From Streptomyces abyssomicinicus (GTDB lineage: Bacteria > Actinomycetota > Actinomycetes > Streptomycetales > Streptomycetaceae): DNA of 64,000 nt. Below the pieces are notes generated by a model. It was given only the letters and a program-made list of their open reading frames with translations. It searched no databases and was not told the DNA's origin. The stretch is taken from the NCBI RefSeq assembly GCF_008974245.1, contig NZ_BBZI01000014.1:186001-250000 (forward strand). Direction: 5' to 3'. The position numbers and the translations under genes are program-made. Of this stretch, positions 8,801-17,689 are shown piece by piece. Numbering within the stretch: the first letter of the stretch is position 1; the number at the start of each line of letters is the position of its first letter.

Positions 8801-11800
8801 GAGTCGCGGGGCAGGCGGGAGTGGTGCGCCAGGCCCTGCGCCGGGCGGGTGTGCCGGCGGAGACGATCTCGTACGTGGAGGCGCACGGCACCGGCACCCG
8901 GCTCGGTGATCCGGTGGAACTCGCGGCGCTGGGCAGGGTGTTCGGGGAGGCGACCCGACGTCCCGGCTTCTGCGCGGTCGGCTCGGTGAAGCCGAACATC
9001 GGGCACACCGACTCCTGCGCGGGAATGGCCGGCCTCATCAAGACGGTGCTCATGCTGCGTCACCGCACCCTGGTGCCGACGCCGCACCTGACCCGGCCCA
9101 ATCCGGAACTGCGGCTGGAGGGGGGCCCGTTGCGGCTGGCGACCGAGCTGCGGCCGTGGTCGGTGCCGGACGGTGCGCCGCGCCGCGCCGGGGTCTGCGC
9201 GCTCGGCGTCGGCGGCACCAACGCCCACGTCGTGCTGGAGGAGGCCCCGCCGCGCGCGGAGGACACGGCGTCCCCTTCCGGCCCCGGCACCGAACTGCCC
9301 GTGCTCGTACCGCTGTCGGCCCGCGACGCCTCGGCCCTGGACGAACTCACCGGCCGGCTCCGGGACAGGCTTCGGGAGCGGCCGGACCTCCCGGCCCGCG
9401 ACGTGGCCGCCACCCTGTCCCTCGGCAGGCCCCACCTCCCCGCCCGGACCGCGGTCGTCGGCCGCACGGCCGGGGAACTGGCCCACGCCCTGGAGGCACG
9501 GCGGTCGCAGGAGACGCCGCGGTCCGGGCCTCGGGTCGGGCCGGTGGCCTTCGCCTTCTCCGGGCAGGGCAGCGCCCGCCGCGGCATGGCGGGCGGGCTG
9601 TACGCCGCGTTCCCGGTCGCCCGGCGGACGCTCCGGACGTGTGCGCGGACGTACGCCCAGGAGTTCGGCGGCGACCTGCTGCCGCTCCTGCTGGAGCAGC
9701 CGTCCACGGAGGGCGGGATCTGGCCCACCGAGACCGCCCAGGCGGCCCTGTTCGCCCACCAGGCGGCCCTCGCCGACGTGTGGCGCGCCGTCGGTGTCCG
9801 CCCCGCCCTGGTGCTGGGCCACAGCGTCGGCGAGTACGCGGCGCTGTACGCGGCCGGCGCGCTCACGCTGGAGGACGGGCTGCGGCTCACCGCGTGGCGC
9901 GGGCACCTGATGCACACGGCGTGTCCCCCCGGCGGCATGCTCGCGGTCGGCGCCGACGCCCGGACCGCGCGTCGTCTCGCCCTGGCCACCGGCACCACGG
10001 TGGCCGTGGTCAACGGCCCCCACGCCCATGTCCTCTCGGGCCCGCCCCGGGCCGTGGACGAGGCGGCGCGGCTGTGCGGCCAGGAAGGGCTGCGATCGCG
10101 CAGACTCTCCGTCGGCCTCGCGTTCCACACGGCCGCGGTCGAACCGGCGCTCGACGAGTTCCGGCGGCACGCGGAGAAGGTCGCGTACCGGAGGCTGGAC
10201 ACCGCGCTGGTGACCACGGCCGACGGCGCGTTCCGTCCCGCGGGAGGGAGCGTCGACGCGGACCACCTCTGCCGTCACGCGCGGGAGCCGGTCCGCTTCG
10301 ACCTGGCCATGGCCACGGCGGCGGAACAGGGGTGCGGGGACTTCGTGGAGATCGGCGCCGGGGCCACCCTCACCGGCCTGGGCCGGCACTGCGTACCCGG
10401 CAGCCGTTGGCTGCGCGGGCAGGGGGAGGACGGCGGCGCGACGGGCCAGGTGGAGGGGCTGCTCACCGCGCTCGGCTCGCTGTACGGCCGAGGGGCCGAC
10501 CTCGACTGGCGCGCGCTCACGCCCGGCGGCGGCCGGGTGCCGCTGCCGGGGCACCCGCTCCGGCGACGCCGGGTGGCGTTCGCGGAGACGGGCGCGCCCC
10601 ACGTGCCCCACGTGCCCCACGCGGTCCGGGCGCCGGAGCCCTCCGCCGACCGCACCGACGTTTCCCAGGAGGCTGCCGTGACCGGCGAACTGCTCACCGC
10701 GGTACAGCGGTTGACGGCCGAGAAGCTTGGCAGGCGGGAGGCCGAGGTCACGCCCGACAGCTCGTTCTTCGAGCTGGGCGCGGACTCGCTCGCGCTGATG
10801 GGCATGACGGCGGAACTGGAACAGCGGTACGGCGTGCGGGTCCCGGTGCGGGAGCTGTTCGACTCCGCGGACACCCCGCGGAGGCTCGCGGTACGCCTGG
10901 CGGGGCTGCGGGCGGAACCGGCGGCGACCGCCGCGGGGGTGGACGCCCGGTCCGCGGACGCCGCGGAGGTGGATGCCGGGTCGGCCGACGCCGGGGAGGT
11001 GGACGTGCGGGCGGCCGATGCCGGGCCGACGGGTGCGGGAGGGGAGGCGCCGCGGGAGGCGGTCGGCCCCGTGGCGCTTAGGGCGCCCGAGGCCACCCCT
11101 GAGCTGCACGCCCTGCTGGGGCAGCAGCTGGAGGTCGCCGGGCAGCTCGTCGAGCGGGTGGGGGGTCTGCTCACACGGCAGCTCGACCTGCTGACGTCCG
11201 CCCCCGCACCGGCCCTGGCCCCGCACCGGAACGTGGACGCGCCGACGGCGCCGACCGCACGCTTCGAGCCCGCCGCGACGGCCCCCACGACGACCCCGGC
11301 CCCGACTGGTGCCCAAGCCCCGGCCCCGGGCGGCCCAGCGCCCGCCTCGGTTCCGGCGCCCGCCTCGGTTCCGGCTCGGGCCTCGGCCCCGATCCATGCC
11401 CAGGCCCTGGCTCCGGGCGGCCCGGTGCCCGCCGTCATCCCAGCGCCCGCCTCGGTTGCGGCTCTCGGCTCGGGCTCGGCCCAGGGCTCGGCCCAGGGCT
11501 CGGCCCAAGCCTGGGCTCCGGGCCAAGCCTCGGCCCAAGCCCAAGCCTCGGCCCCGGCTCCGGCCTCGGCCCTGGGCCAAGCTTCGGCTCCGGGCCAGGA
11601 TTCGGCCGCAGCCCTGGCCTTGGCCCCAGGCCGGGCACCGGCCTCGGCTCTCGGCTCGGGCTCGGCCCAGGGCTCGGCCCAAGCCTGGGCTCCGGGCCGA
11701 GCCTCGGCCCAAGCCCAAGCCCAAGCCTCGGCCCCGGCTCCCGCCTCGGCCCAAGCGCCGGCTCCGGCCCCGGCTCCCGCCTCGGCCCAAGCGCAAGCTT

Positions 11801-14800
11801 CGGCTCCGGGACTGGCCCCGGCTCCGGGCCAAGGCTCGGCCTCGGGGCAGGGCCAGGCTTCGGGTCCCGTGGGCGCCACGCGGCACGGCGCGTGCGCGGT
11901 GCCGGCTCCGGGGCCCGCGTCCGTCCCGGCGCCCCCCGCCGGCTGCGACTTCAGCCTCTACTTCTTCGGCGACTACCCCGACGACGCCGCCCACGACAAG
12001 TACGCGCTGATCATGGAGGCGGCGGAGTTCGCCGACCGGCAGGGCTTCCACGCCCTGTGGTTCCCCGAGCGCCACTTCAACTCCTTCGGCGCGCTCTTCC
12101 CCAACCCCTCCGTGCTCGCCGCCGCGCTGGCGGCCCGCACCCGCCGGATCCGGCTGCACGCGGGCTCCGTCGTGCTGCCGCTGCACCACCCGGTCCGGGT
12201 CGCCGAGGAGTGGTCGGTCGTCGACAACATCTCCCACGGCCGGGCCGGTCTGTGTCTCGCCAGCGGTTGGCACGCCACCGACTTCGCCCTCGCCCCGCAG
12301 AACTTCGGCAGGCACCGCGAAGCGATGTACGAGCAGCTCGCCACCGTCCGGGAGCTCTGGTCCGGGCGGCCGGTGACGATGACGGCCGGCGACGGCAAGC
12401 CCGTCGACATACGGCTGCACCCGAGCCCGGTGCAGCGTGAACTGCCCCTGTACGTCGCGGTGGTGGGCAACCCGGACAGCTACCGGCGGGCAGCCGCCGA
12501 GGGCTTGGGGGTGGTCACCAACCTGATGGCGCAGACCGTCGAGCAGCTCGCCGAGAACATCGCGCTGTACCGGCGCACCCGTGCCGAGCACGGACTCGAC
12601 CCGGCGGCGGGACGCGTCGTGGTGCTGGTGCACACCTACCTCGAGGAGGACGCGGAGCGTGCGCGGGCCGAGGCGTACCGCCCCTTCGTCTCCTACCTGC
12701 GCTCCTCGCTCTCCCTCTTCGACCAGGTGACCAACAGCCTCGGCTTCGCGGTGGACCTGGAGAACACCCCCGAGAGCGACGTGGAGTTCCTGCTCGGACG
12801 CGCCTACGAGCGCTACTGCGCCTCGCGCGCCCTGATCGGGGACGTGCACACGGTCGCCGGGACGGTGCGCGCGCTCGTGGAGGCCGGGGCGGACGAGATC
12901 GCCTGCTTCGTGGACTTCGGCGTGCCGAAGGAGAAGGTCCTGGCCTCCCTGCCGGTGCTCGACCGCCTCCGGGCCGGGGCGAGCGGCGGAACCGGCGGAA
13001 CCGGCGGAACCGGCGGAAGCGGCGGGAGCGGCGGTGGAGGGCAGGCGGGGGAGCGGGCGGCGCCCGAAGCACCGACGCGGATGCCGCTCACGCCCGCGCA
13101 GCGCCGCATCTGGTTCCTGGAACAGCTGCACCCCGGCACCGCCATGTACCACGAGCCCAAGGCCGTCCGCCTCGACGGGCCGCTCGACGTGGCCGCGCTG
13201 CGGTGGGCGCTGGACCGCGTCGCCGAACGGCACCCGGCGCTGCGCACGGTGTTCGGAGACCGGGACGGAGTGCCGTACCAGGAGGTGCGTGACGACGCCG
13301 GGCTCGACTGCCCGGTCGAGGACCACGGCGGGGCGACGGAGGAGGAGGCCCTGCGCGCGGCCCTGAAGAACGCGGGCGGCCACGGCCACGGCCTCGACCT
13401 GACCGCCGGGCCCCTGCTCACGGCACGGCTGCTGCGCCTGTCGGAGGAACGGCACCTGCTGTTCCTGCTCGCGCACCACATCGTCTTCGACTCCTCCTCC
13501 ACCGCCGTACTCGTCCGCGACCTGGCCGCCTTCTACCGGGCGCGCACCCGGGCGCAGGACGGGCCCGGGCCGGCGCCCCTGCCGGAACCGTGTCCGGCGG
13601 AGCGGCCCGGCGCCGCCGAACTCGCCGCGTCACTCGACTTCTGGCGGCGTACGCTCCGGGACGCCCCGGACCTCTCGCTGCCCACCGACCGGCCCCGCCC
13701 GCCGGTCAGGTCCGGCGTGGGCGCGAGCCTCACCCACGCCCTGGAGGCCGGCCTCGTCGACCGGCTGCGCGCGTACGCCGCCGGGCACCGCGCGACCCTC
13801 TTCATGGCCCTGACCGGCGCCGTCGCGGCGGTGCTCGGCCGGATGGCGGGACAGCGCGACCTGGTGGTCGGCACCGCGGTGGCCGCCCGTCCGGCCGGAG
13901 CCGAGGACCACGTCGGGGTCTTCCTCGACACCGTGCCGCTGCGTCTGGACCTCACCGGCGACCCCGACTTCCCGACCCTCCTGGGCCGCGTCCGGGAGAG
14001 CAGCACGGCGGCCTACGACCACCGCGGCGTCCCCTTCGACGAACTCGTCGGCGCGCTGAACCCGCCGCGCGACGCGGGCCGCAACCCGCTGTTCCAGGTG
14101 ATGGTCGAGTACGAGAACGAGGGCCGGGCCGACTTCGACCCGCCCCGGCTGACGGCCACCCTGCTCGACGTGCCCAGCGCCCGGGCCCCGTTCGACCTGA
14201 GCGTCTACCTCACCCGTCACACGGACGGCGTCCGGTTCATGGTCGAGTACGACACCGCCCTCTTCGACGAGGCGACCGTGCGCCGCTTCGTGGAGTACGT
14301 CGAGCAGGTGCTGCGCCGCGCCCTCGACGACCCCGGCGCCCCCCTCACCGACCTGACCGCCGTCACCGGCTCCGACCGCGCCACCCTCGCCCGGCTGGGC
14401 CGCCTCGACGAGCCGGCGCCGACCGCCGAGGACACCCTGCACGGCCTGTTCGAGGAACAGGCACGGCGGACGCCCGACGCCGTCGCCCTGGTCGGCGGCC
14501 CGCGGCAGGTGTCCTACGCAGAGCTGGACGCACGGGCGAACCGGCTGGCCCGGCGGCTGCGCGCCCGGGGAGCGACGCGCGGCCGGCGCGTCGCGGTGCT
14601 GCTGTCCCGGGGCCCCGGACTGATCACCGCGCTGCTGGCCGTGCTCAAGACCGGCGCCGCGTACCTGCCCCTCGACCCGTCGCTGCCCACGGCGCGGCTG
14701 TCCGCGCTCCTCGACGACGGGGCCCCGGTCCTGCTGCTGACCTCCGACGCGGTCCTCGCCCCGCACCCGGGGCTGGCGGACCTGCTGCCCGTCCACCTGG

Positions 14801-17670
14801 CCGACGAGACCGCCGGGGCCGACGAGCCCGGCGGGACGGAAGGCACCGACAGGACGGGAGGGACCGACAGGACGGAAGGGGCCGCCGCGCCCTACGGGGC
14901 CGATGCCGCGGGCCGGGGCGGGCCCCCGGCGGACGGCGCCGGGCCCGACGACCCGGCCTACTGCATCTACACCTCGGGCTCGACCGGCCGCCCGAAGGGC
15001 GTCGTCGTGCCCCACCGCGGCCCGGCGAACCTCGTCCGGGGACACCTCCGGCGGCATCCCGCGCTGCGCACCCTCCAGTGGACGTCGCCCGCGTTCGACG
15101 TCAGCGTGCAGGAGATCTTCACCACCCTGGCGTCGGGCGCCGCGCTCGTCCTCATCGACGACGCCGTGCGCCACGACCCCGCGGCCGTGGCCGAGGCGGT
15201 GCGGCGTCACGAGGTGCAGCGGATGTTCATGCCCTGCACCCCGCTCACGTACCTGATGGGGACCGACCCCCGGCTCCCGTCCCTGCGCGAGCTGTTCTCG
15301 GCGGGTGAGCCGCTGCGGCTGACCGGCTCCTTCCGCCGCTTCCTCGCCGCGCACCCGGACTGCGCGCTGTACAACCAGTACGGGCCCACCGAGACCTCGG
15401 TCGTCGTCACCTCGCACCCCGTGGAGCCGGACGGGGAGGAGTGGCCGCCCATCGGCACGCCGCTCCCGGGGACGCGCATCCGGCTGCTGGACGGCGCGGG
15501 GCGCCGGACGCCCGTCGGCGCCGTCGGCGAGATCCACGTCGGAGGCGTCCAGGTGGCGCACGGCTACCACGCGCGACCGGACGAGACCGCGGCCGCGTTC
15601 CTCGCGGACGGCACGGACGGCGCGGGCGGGACGCTGTACCGCACGGGTGACCTCGGACGCTGGCGGGCGGACGGCACCCTCCAGTACCGCGGCCGGACCG
15701 ACGACCAGGTCAAGATCCGGGGCCACCGGGTCGACCCCGGCGAGGTGCGGGCCGCGCTCACCATGCTGCCCGGTGTGCGCGACGCGGCCGTCATCGCCCA
15801 CCGGGACCGGCACGGCGACATGGAACTCACCGCCTACGTGGTACCCGGGCCGGACGGCGTCCGCGGGCCGCGCGCGGCACTGGCCCGGGTGCTCCCGGAC
15901 CACCTGGTCCCCCGCCGCTGGGCGGTGCTGGACAGGCTGCCGGTGAACGCCTCCGGGAAACTGGACCGCGCCGCGCTGCCGGACCCCGCGTCCGGCGACG
16001 AGGCGGCCACGGAGGCCGCCACGGACCCGGACTCCGCGCCGGCCACCCCGCTGGAGAAGACGCTGCACGAGGTGTGGTGCGACGAGCTCGGCGTCCCGCG
16101 GATACCGGTGACCGCCTCCTTCTTCCACCTCGGCGGCCACTCCCTGAGCGCCATCCGCCTGCTGAACCGGATGGCGGAGCAGGCGGACGTCGAGCTGACC
16201 ATGGCCGACTTCTTCCGCGACCCCACCATCCGCGGCGTCGCGGCCCGCGGCGAACGGCCGGCGTCCACGGACCGGGTCGTGGACACCGTCCCCCTGCCCG
16301 CCACCCTGCGCCGGCTGTGGCGGCGCCACCACGAGCGGGACGACCCGAGCGTCTACAACATCGCCCATCGCATCGACCTGCGCGGCGACCTCGACCCCGG
16401 GGTCCTGGAGAGGGCCCTGGAGGACCTGGTGGACCGTCACCAGGCGCTGCGCAGCCGGGCCGTGCGGCGGGACGACGGCGGACACCACGTCGAGGTGCTG
16501 GCCGAGGTGCCCGTCGAGCTGACGGTCGCCGACCTGCGCGCACCGGCCGCCGACGGTGACAAGGCCGTCGGTGACAAGGGCGTCGGTGACGGGGCCGCCC
16601 ACGGTGACGAGGCCGACGGTGACGATGCCGTCGAGCGGTGGTGCCGGGAACAGGCGTCGGTGCCGTTCGCGATGGACCGCGCGCCGCTGTTCCGCTTCCG
16701 CCTGGCACGCCTCGGCACGGAGCACTGGGTGCTGGTCACCGTCTTCCACCACGCGGTCTGCGACGGCTGGTCCCTGGGGATCATCCGGCGTGACCTGGAG
16801 GAGCTGTACAACGCGCGGCGGGCCGGCGCCCCGGCACGACTGCCCGCACCGGCGGCCCGGTTCACGGACTTCGCGCGGTCGGAGCACGAGCCGGACGGCC
16901 GGCGCAGGGCGAAGGCCGAACGGTTCTGGCGCGCCGAACTGGAGGGGGTGGCCCTGCGCCCCGCCCTGCCCCGCGACCTGCCCCGCCCCGCGGCGCTGTC
17001 CGGCCGGGGGGCGACGCACACCTGGGTGGTCGCGGGTGACACGCCCCGCGCCGTCGCGGACACCGCGGCCCGCCTCGGCACCACCCCCTACTCCGTCCTG
17101 GCCGCCGCGTTCGCGGCCTGGCTGGCCGACCTGTGCGGCGAGCGGGGCGACGTGGTGGTGGCCGCGTCGAGCGCGAACCGCACGCGGCGCGAACGGGCGG
17201 AGATCGTCGGGCTGCTGGGCGACGCGGTGCCGCTGCGCGCCCGGACCGGCGAGGCGCGCACCTTCGCCGACCTGGCGCGGCAGCTGGGCACGGCGCTGTT
17301 CTCGGCGCTGGACCACCAGGACCTGCCGCTGACGGAGATCGTGGAGCTGGCCGCTCCGGGGACCGGGGAGGAGCTGTACCCCACGGTGCTCTTCACCGTG
17401 GTGACCACACCGCCGCCCGCCCTCGGCCTGACGTCGGTGTCCGCCTCGGTACGCGACCTGCCCACGGAGGCGGTGGCGCGCAACGAGCTCTACGTCGTCC
17501 TGGTCCCGGCCGACGACGGCATCACGGTGACGTTCGAGTACTCCACGGACCTGTTCACCCGCACCACGATCGAGCGGTGGGCGCGGACCTTCACCGAGTT
17601 CCTGCACATCGCGGCCCGGACGCCCGAGCGCCCGCTGGACACCGTCGGAGGAGCCCGGAACGAAGCCTGA
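5791..17670 (+). CDS. Hybrid FAAL-PKS-monooxygenase-NRPS megasynthase
   Basis: 3,959 residues. Domains in order: fatty-acyl-AMP ligase (about 30-570; LSSGSTGVPK at 177, GRRKDLIILNGHN at about 460); ACP1 (Ser635); ketosynthase (720-1150; Cys896, His1032, His1072); acyltransferase (1250-1560; GHSVGEY Ser1345, AFH motif fitting malonyl-CoA); ACP2 (Ser1666); a long Ala/Pro/Ser/Gln linker (1805-2050); luciferase-like flavin monooxygenase (2052-2395); Gly-rich linker; condensation C1 (2430-2850; HHIVFD 2562-2567); adenylation (2893-3400; YTSGSTGRPKG); PCP (Ser3451); condensation C2 (3490-3940; HHAVCDG from 3653). All catalytic motifs look intact. There is no KR, DH, ER or thioesterase. Predicted chemistry: an activated fatty acid is extended once with malonate, oxidised by the flavin domain, then amidated to one amino acid. 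The A-domain code reads about DVQFFAQVVK, closest to proline codes. ATG 5791 has a strong AGGAAGAGGA ribosome-binding site. Confidence 0.93.
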   Translation: MERVPGQAVCRGPEPARTESDPRDAVQALLRAARSGSGGAVRTVAADGTTTSRSYPELLDAARRSLTGLRERGVRPGDAVVLCGLPSAEFFPAFWACVLGGARPVAVAEPPLPGSPALERLLHVDRLLDRPLVLSDAVGGAALAQAAPALRVGLVHDHLDAPPADGFVDPDPSDTALLMLSSGSTGVPKAARLTHAGLADFAASTRRILDVRPDDTTVNWLPLDHSGAFLLHHVLPVFTGCTNVHAPTDLVLGDPLRWLDLLDRHRARHGWAPTFAYQLVADALAERREEGRWDLSGLRTLLCGGERIALPVLRRFLDATARYGVREEHIVPAWGMAETVTAVTYGRLDRPGTVHRLLKSSLGGELTRADERTPEEDCVTFVASGSPAHGVTLRIVDDGGGLMPPGRIGRLQVHSPARLTPGYVEDPQADAAAFPAGPDWLDTGDLAFLDGEQVVITGRRKDLIILNGHNVYCHEVEEAATAVAGVRQGEVAACGIPRTDRGTEELALFFVSRGPAEDARIAREVRAALFTRLRLTAAHVVPVQVEEFPRTPAGKVRRAELRDRFTSGGSGTPAVPSAPEPAARAYPEAVTAAEAATATEGAAETVTEAVREELAAVLGHAVDVDAPFYETGLTSVLLVRLRARLEERLGTPIAHTAFFEHPTARSLATHLSGARPGTRGQPAPAHAAVEGGASAEAPGAAAPGAGAPETAAPVGEDRRVAVVGLALRLPGADTPERFWANLSDGVDSVRVFGEEELAAAGLTPEERGAPDRVPVAGILDGVEEFDADFFGMSPKEAGLTHPAHRLFLEVCHEALEQGGYAAAEPDTHIGVFAGSGMNLYDHQQPPASGAAHGSSDGTDPAVGMQASIGRQPDFLATRVAYRLGLTGPAIGVQTACSTSLVAVHLAVQALLGGEADLALAGAAAVHLPQETGYRSHPGSILSPTGRCRAFDADADGTVGGNGVAAVLLKRLDRALADGDTVHAVILGSAVNNDGAGKVGFTAPGVAGQAGVVRQALRRAGVPAETISYVEAHGTGTRLGDPVELAALGRVFGEATRRPGFCAVGSVKPNIGHTDSCAGMAGLIKTVLMLRHRTLVPTPHLTRPNPELRLEGGPLRLATELRPWSVPDGAPRRAGVCALGVGGTNAHVVLEEAPPRAEDTASPSGPGTELPVLVPLSARDASALDELTGRLRDRLRERPDLPARDVAATLSLGRPHLPARTAVVGRTAGELAHALEARRSQETPRSGPRVGPVAFAFSGQGSARRGMAGGLYAAFPVARRTLRTCARTYAQEFGGDLLPLLLEQPSTEGGIWPTETAQAALFAHQAALADVWRAVGVRPALVLGHSVGEYAALYAAGALTLEDGLRLTAWRGHLMHTACPPGGMLAVGADARTARRLALATGTTVAVVNGPHAHVLSGPPRAVDEAARLCGQEGLRSRRLSVGLAFHTAAVEPALDEFRRHAEKVAYRRLDTALVTTADGAFRPAGGSVDADHLCRHAREPVRFDLAMATAAEQGCGDFVEIGAGATLTGLGRHCVPGSRWLRGQGEDGGATGQVEGLLTALGSLYGRGADLDWRALTPGGGRVPLPGHPLRRRRVAFAETGAPHVPHVPHAVRAPEPSADRTDVSQEAAVTGELLTAVQRLTAEKLGRREAEVTPDSSFFELGADSLALMGMTAELEQRYGVRVPVRELFDSADTPRRLAVRLAGLRAEPAATAAGVDARSADAAEVDAGSADAGEVDVRAADAGPTGAGGEAPREAVGPVALRAPEATPELHALLGQQLEVAGQLVERVGGLLTRQLDLLTSAPAPALAPHRNVDAPTAPTARFEPAATAPTTTPAPTGAQAPAPGGPAPASVPAPASVPARASAPIHAQALAPGGPVPAVIPAPASVAALGSGSAQGSAQGSAQAWAPGQASAQAQASAPAPASALGQASAPGQDSAAALALAPGRAPASALGSGSAQGSAQAWAPGRASAQAQAQASAPAPASAQAPAPAPAPASAQAQASAPGLAPAPGQGSASGQGQASGPVGATRHGACAVPAPGPASVPAPPAGCDFSLYFFGDYPDDAAHDKYALIMEAAEFADRQGFHALWFPERHFNSFGALFPNPSVLAAALAARTRRIRLHAGSVVLPLHHPVRVAEEWSVVDNISHGRAGLCLASGWHATDFALAPQNFGRHREAMYEQLATVRELWSGRPVTMTAGDGKPVDIRLHPSPVQRELPLYVAVVGNPDSYRRAAAEGLGVVTNLMAQTVEQLAENIALYRRTRAEHGLDPAAGRVVVLVHTYLEEDAERARAEAYRPFVSYLRSSLSLFDQVTNSLGFAVDLENTPESDVEFLLGRAYERYCASRALIGDVHTVAGTVRALVEAGADEIACFVDFGVPKEKVLASLPVLDRLRAGASGGTGGTGGTGGSGGSGGGGQAGERAAPEAPTRMPLTPAQRRIWFLEQLHPGTAMYHEPKAVRLDGPLDVAALRWALDRVAERHPALRTVFGDRDGVPYQEVRDDAGLDCPVEDHGGATEEEALRAALKNAGGHGHGLDLTAGPLLTARLLRLSEERHLLFLLAHHIVFDSSSTAVLVRDLAAFYRARTRAQDGPGPAPLPEPCPAERPGAAELAASLDFWRRTLRDAPDLSLPTDRPRPPVRSGVGASLTHALEAGLVDRLRAYAAGHRATLFMALTGAVAAVLGRMAGQRDLVVGTAVAARPAGAEDHVGVFLDTVPLRLDLTGDPDFPTLLGRVRESSTAAYDHRGVPFDELVGALNPPRDAGRNPLFQVMVEYENEGRADFDPPRLTATLLDVPSARAPFDLSVYLTRHTDGVRFMVEYDTALFDEATVRRFVEYVEQVLRRALDDPGAPLTDLTAVTGSDRATLARLGRLDEPAPTAEDTLHGLFEEQARRTPDAVALVGGPRQVSYAELDARANRLARRLRARGATRGRRVAVLLSRGPGLITALLAVLKTGAAYLPLDPSLPTARLSALLDDGAPVLLLTSDAVLAPHPGLADLLPVHLADETAGADEPGGTEGTDRTGGTDRTEGAAAPYGADAAGRGGPPADGAGPDDPAYCIYTSGSTGRPKGVVVPHRGPANLVRGHLRRHPALRTLQWTSPAFDVSVQEIFTTLASGAALVLIDDAVRHDPAAVAEAVRRHEVQRMFMPCTPLTYLMGTDPRLPSLRELFSAGEPLRLTGSFRRFLAAHPDCALYNQYGPTETSVVVTSHPVEPDGEEWPPIGTPLPGTRIRLLDGAGRRTPVGAVGEIHVGGVQVAHGYHARPDETAAAFLADGTDGAGGTLYRTGDLGRWRADGTLQYRGRTDDQVKIRGHRVDPGEVRAALTMLPGVRDAAVIAHRDRHGDMELTAYVVPGPDGVRGPRAALARVLPDHLVPRRWAVLDRLPVNASGKLDRAALPDPASGDEAATEAATDPDSAPATPLEKTLHEVWCDELGVPRIPVTASFFHLGGHSLSAIRLLNRMAEQADVELTMADFFRDPTIRGVAARGERPASTDRVVDTVPLPATLRRLWRRHHERDDPSVYNIAHRIDLRGDLDPGVLERALEDLVDRHQALRSRAVRRDDGGHHVEVLAEVPVELTVADLRAPAADGDKAVGDKGVGDGAAHGDEADGDDAVERWCREQASVPFAMDRAPLFRFRLARLGTEHWVLVTVFHHAVCDGWSLGIIRRDLEELYNARRAGAPARLPAPAARFTDFARSEHEPDGRRRAKAERFWRAELEGVALRPALPRDLPRPAALSGRGATHTWVVAGDTPRAVADTAARLGTTPYSVLAAAFAAWLADLCGERGDVVVAASSANRTRRERAEIVGLLGDAVPLRARTGEARTFADLARQLGTALFSALDHQDLPLTEIVELAAPGTGEELYPTVLFTVVTTPPPALGLTSVSASVRDLPTEAVARNELYVVLVPADDGITVTFEYSTDLFTRTTIERWARTFTEFLHIAARTPERPLDTVGGARNEA
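11283..11870 (+). repeat. Low-complexity repeat DNA encoding the Ala/Pro/Ser/Gln linker
   Basis: Short units such as GGCTCGGCCCA and GCCCAAGCC recur many times, and one longer block is duplicated: roughly 11459-11580 and 11641-11760 are close copies starting CGGCTCTCGGCTCGGG. The frame stays open throughout. This is the flexible tether between ACP2 and the monooxygenase. Length variation between strains, and assembly error, are both plausible here. Confidence 0.8.
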
Positions 17671-17689
17671 ACCCGGCCGGAAGGCCCGA

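Noticed and set aside
5983..13479. Very long antisense open frame (about 2,500 codons) opposite the megasynthase, and a second at 13630-17607
   Set aside because: Translations are His/Arg/Gly/Val-rich with no domains; long antisense frames are a normal by-product of GC-rich third positions. The plus-strand frame carries all catalytic motifs.
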